A stretch of 33,958 bases of DNA from Bacillota bacterium (GTDB taxonomy: Bacteria; Bacillota; Negativicutes; Sporomusales; Sporomusaceae), in NCBI GenBank assembly GCA_023443285.1, contig JAEZVB010000102.1:1-33958 (forward strand), given 5' to 3'. Both the position numbers and the translations under genes were made by a program. The notes beneath the pieces were generated by a model. That model was not told the DNA's origin. It did no database searches and was given only the letters and a program-made list of their open reading frames with translations. The stretch's first letter is position 1; each line of letters starts with the position of its first letter. Positions 32,943 through 33,958 of this stretch are shown here, one piece after another.

Positions 32943-33202
32943 AGCCCAAGAAAATTCCTTTCAGGATGTGTGTTGGCTGCCAGGACATGAAATCAAAAAA
33001 GGAATTGTTGAGAGTTGTCCGGACACCAGAGGGTGACATTGTTTTGGATCCGACTGGTAAAAAGGCTGGTCGAGGTGCTTACATGTGCCGAAGTGAAGAG
33101 TGTCTGACCAAAGCTTTTAAAGAAAAGCGGTTAGAAAAAGCGCTTAAACATCCAATTGGTGAAGAAGTTTATAATGCTCTTAGAGCAGGGATCATAGAAT
33201 GA
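32939..33202 (+). CDS. ylxR: YlxR (RnpM) family RNA-binding protein
   Basis: 87 residues, small and basic. The YlxR (DUF448) signature is at the start, FRMCVGCQDMKSKKELLRVV, then the GRGAYMCRS motif and a basic C-terminal helix. The family has been described as a modulator of RNase P (RnpM) and as nucleoid-linked in Bacillus. GTG 32939 overlaps the nusA stop (GTGA), behind GGAGGAATTG. Its own stop overlaps ylxQ. Confidence 0.94.
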   Translation: MKPKKIPFRMCVGCQDMKSKKELLRVVRTPEGDIVLDPTGKKAGRGAYMCRSEECLTKAFKEKRLEKALKHPIGEEVYNALRAGIIE

Positions 33203-33504
33203 ATCAACAAAAGCTGATGTCGATTTTGGGGTTGGCTCAGAAGGCTGGCAAAGTAGCTTCCGGTGATTTTGCAGTGCAAGGTGCTATCAAGTCAGGTAAA
33301 GCCAAATTACTTATTATTGCTGCTGATACCTCTGAAAGTACTAAAAAAGAGTATCAGTATCTTGCAGCATCGAGAAATATAGAGAGTTATTGTGTTTTAT
33401 CGAAAGAGCAGCTAGGTGGTGCTATCGGCAAAGCAATGAGGGCTGCTGTGGTAATAACTGATGCAGGTTTCATCAAGCCAATAATCTTGTCTTTACAAGA
33501 TTAA
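33199..33504 (+). CDS. ylxQ: YlxQ, L7Ae/L30e-family ribosomal protein
   Basis: 101 residues of the L7Ae/L30e/Gadd45 RNA-binding family, which usually bind kink-turn RNA. Motifs: LGLAQKAGKVASGDFAVQ, KAKLLIIAADTSESTKKEY and the YCVLSKEQLGGAIGK block. It is the usual neighbour between ylxR and infB. ATG 33199 overlaps the ylxR stop by four bases (ATGA). Confidence 0.94.
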   Translation: MNQQKLMSILGLAQKAGKVASGDFAVQGAIKSGKAKLLIIAADTSESTKKEYQYLAASRNIESYCVLSKEQLGGAIGKAMRAAVVITDAGFIKPIILSLQD

Positions 33505-33541
33505 TTTTTGCCGGGGAGAGAAAGAAAGTGGGGGTGGATCA

Positions 33542-33958
33542 ATGTCCAAATATAGAGTATATGAGTTAGCGAAAGAATATAATACAACCAGTAAGGTTAT
33601 CATAGATATTTTAGGACGCCATGATATTGTTGCTAAAAATCACATGAGCAGTGTGGATGAAGCTGCAAAAGGGGCTATTGACAGAACTTTTGCGAGGAAG
33701 ACTGGAGCGGAATCGGCACAGAATACGCAGCCTATTCAATCCGCAAAAAAGGAACAACGTGAGGTAGCACAACCAGTAAAAGAAGTGCAGGCTCCTAGCC
33801 AACCGCAAAATCGTCCTCAGCATGGTAATCAGCAGCAACAATCAAATAATCGTCCGGGTTACAATAATCAGCAGCAACAAGCAAGTAACCGTCCGGGATA
33901 CAATAATCAGCAGCAACAATCAAATAATCGTCCGGGTTACAATAATCAGCAGCAACAA
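33542..33958 (+). CDS. infB: Translation initiation factor IF-2, N-terminal part (runs off the window)
   Basis: Start ATG 33542, behind GGGGGTGGATCA; the frame stays open to the last base (139 codons). The IF-2 N-terminal subdomain is visible (MSKYRVYELAKEYNTTSKV, then IIDILGRH and VDEAAKGAIDRTF). From residue 90 the protein becomes a repetitive linker rich in Asn, Gln, Pro and Gly. The GTPase and C-terminal domains lie beyond the window. Linkers of this kind vary strongly between species. Operon position after ylxQ agrees. Confidence 0.96.
   Translation, partial: MSKYRVYELAKEYNTTSKVIIDILGRHDIVAKNHMSSVDEAAKGAIDRTFARKTGAESAQNTQPIQSAKKEQREVAQPVKEVQAPSQPQNRPQHGNQQQQSNNRPGYNNQQQQASNRPGYNNQQQQSNNRPGYNNQQQQ
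33809..33958 (+). repeat. 39-base tandem repeat in infB linker
   Basis: Four units (33809-33847, 33848-33886, 33887-33925, 33926-33958 cut by the window end) each encode a 13-residue block of the form NRPGYNNQQQQSN. The first unit is diverged (NRPQHGNQQQQSN). Units 2-4 are nearly identical at the DNA level, so recent expansion or contraction by slippage or recombination is likely. Confidence 0.9.

Noticed and set aside
33809..33958. Possible CRISPR array from regular 39-base repeats
   Set aside because: The repeats are contiguous without spacers, in frame, and encode a protein linker of IF-2. No cas gene is present.

Overview
The window is a continuous run of same-strand genes from the chromosome of a low-GC, anaerobic-type Firmicute. 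The order fliO-fliP-fliQ-fliR-flhB-flhA-flhF-flhG-cheB-cheA-cheW-cheC-cheD-sigD followed by rpsB-tsf-pyrH-frr-uppS-cdsA-dxr-rseP-ispG-proS-polC and rimP-nusA-ylxR-ylxQ-infB is the Bacillus subtilis fla/che-to-nusA layout. A PolC-type replicase and B. subtilis-style CheC/CheD point the same way. The extra small genes and the AT-rich codon use suggest a Negativicutes or Clostridia member (Sporomusa/Pelosinus-like is my best guess, not proven). No mobile element, tRNA, rRNA, CRISPR array or minus-strand gene is visible, and no intergenic gap exceeds 300 bases.

Region 1 (1-16522) is the distal fla/che operon. It starts with the tail of fliO and the type III export gate (FliP, FliQ, FliR, FlhB, FlhA). 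The flagellum-placement GTPase/ATPase pair FlhF/FlhG and a PilZ/YcgR-type c-di-GMP receptor follow. Next come the chemotaxis genes (CheB, CheA, CheW, CheC, CheD), a small membrane protein, sigma-D, a FapA/DUF342 protein, a small Gln-rich protein, and a membrane-anchored coiled-coil protein in the position of SwrB. Genes are tightly packed, often overlapping, with no internal terminator that I can see.

Region 2 (16523-26717) begins with an AT-rich palindrome, a strong promoter (TTGTTA-17-TATACT) and a foldable leader ahead of rpsB-tsf. A clear terminator follows tsf. Then come pyrH, frr, a 67-residue unknown, a 56-residue 2[4Fe-4S] ferredoxin with its own terminator, and the envelope/isoprenoid genes uppS, cdsA, dxr, rseP and ispG, then proS and a strong terminator.

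Region 3 (26718-31142) holds an MgtC/SapB-family membrane protein and polC. This PolC has the whole polymerase but lacks the DnaQ-like proofreading exonuclease normally inserted in its PHP domain.

Region 4 (31143-33958) has an extended -10 promoter and a leader with two mutually exclusive stems (an attenuator candidate), then rimP-nusA-ylxR-ylxQ-infB. The window ends inside infB, in a 39-base tandem repeat encoding an Asn/Gln-rich linker.

No wholly new multi-gene system is evident. The most interesting points are the exonuclease-less PolC, a PilZ gene that seems to start at ATC, the rimP-nusA leader, the unknown small genes in the flagellar operon, and the ferredoxin/unknown pair inserted after frr.
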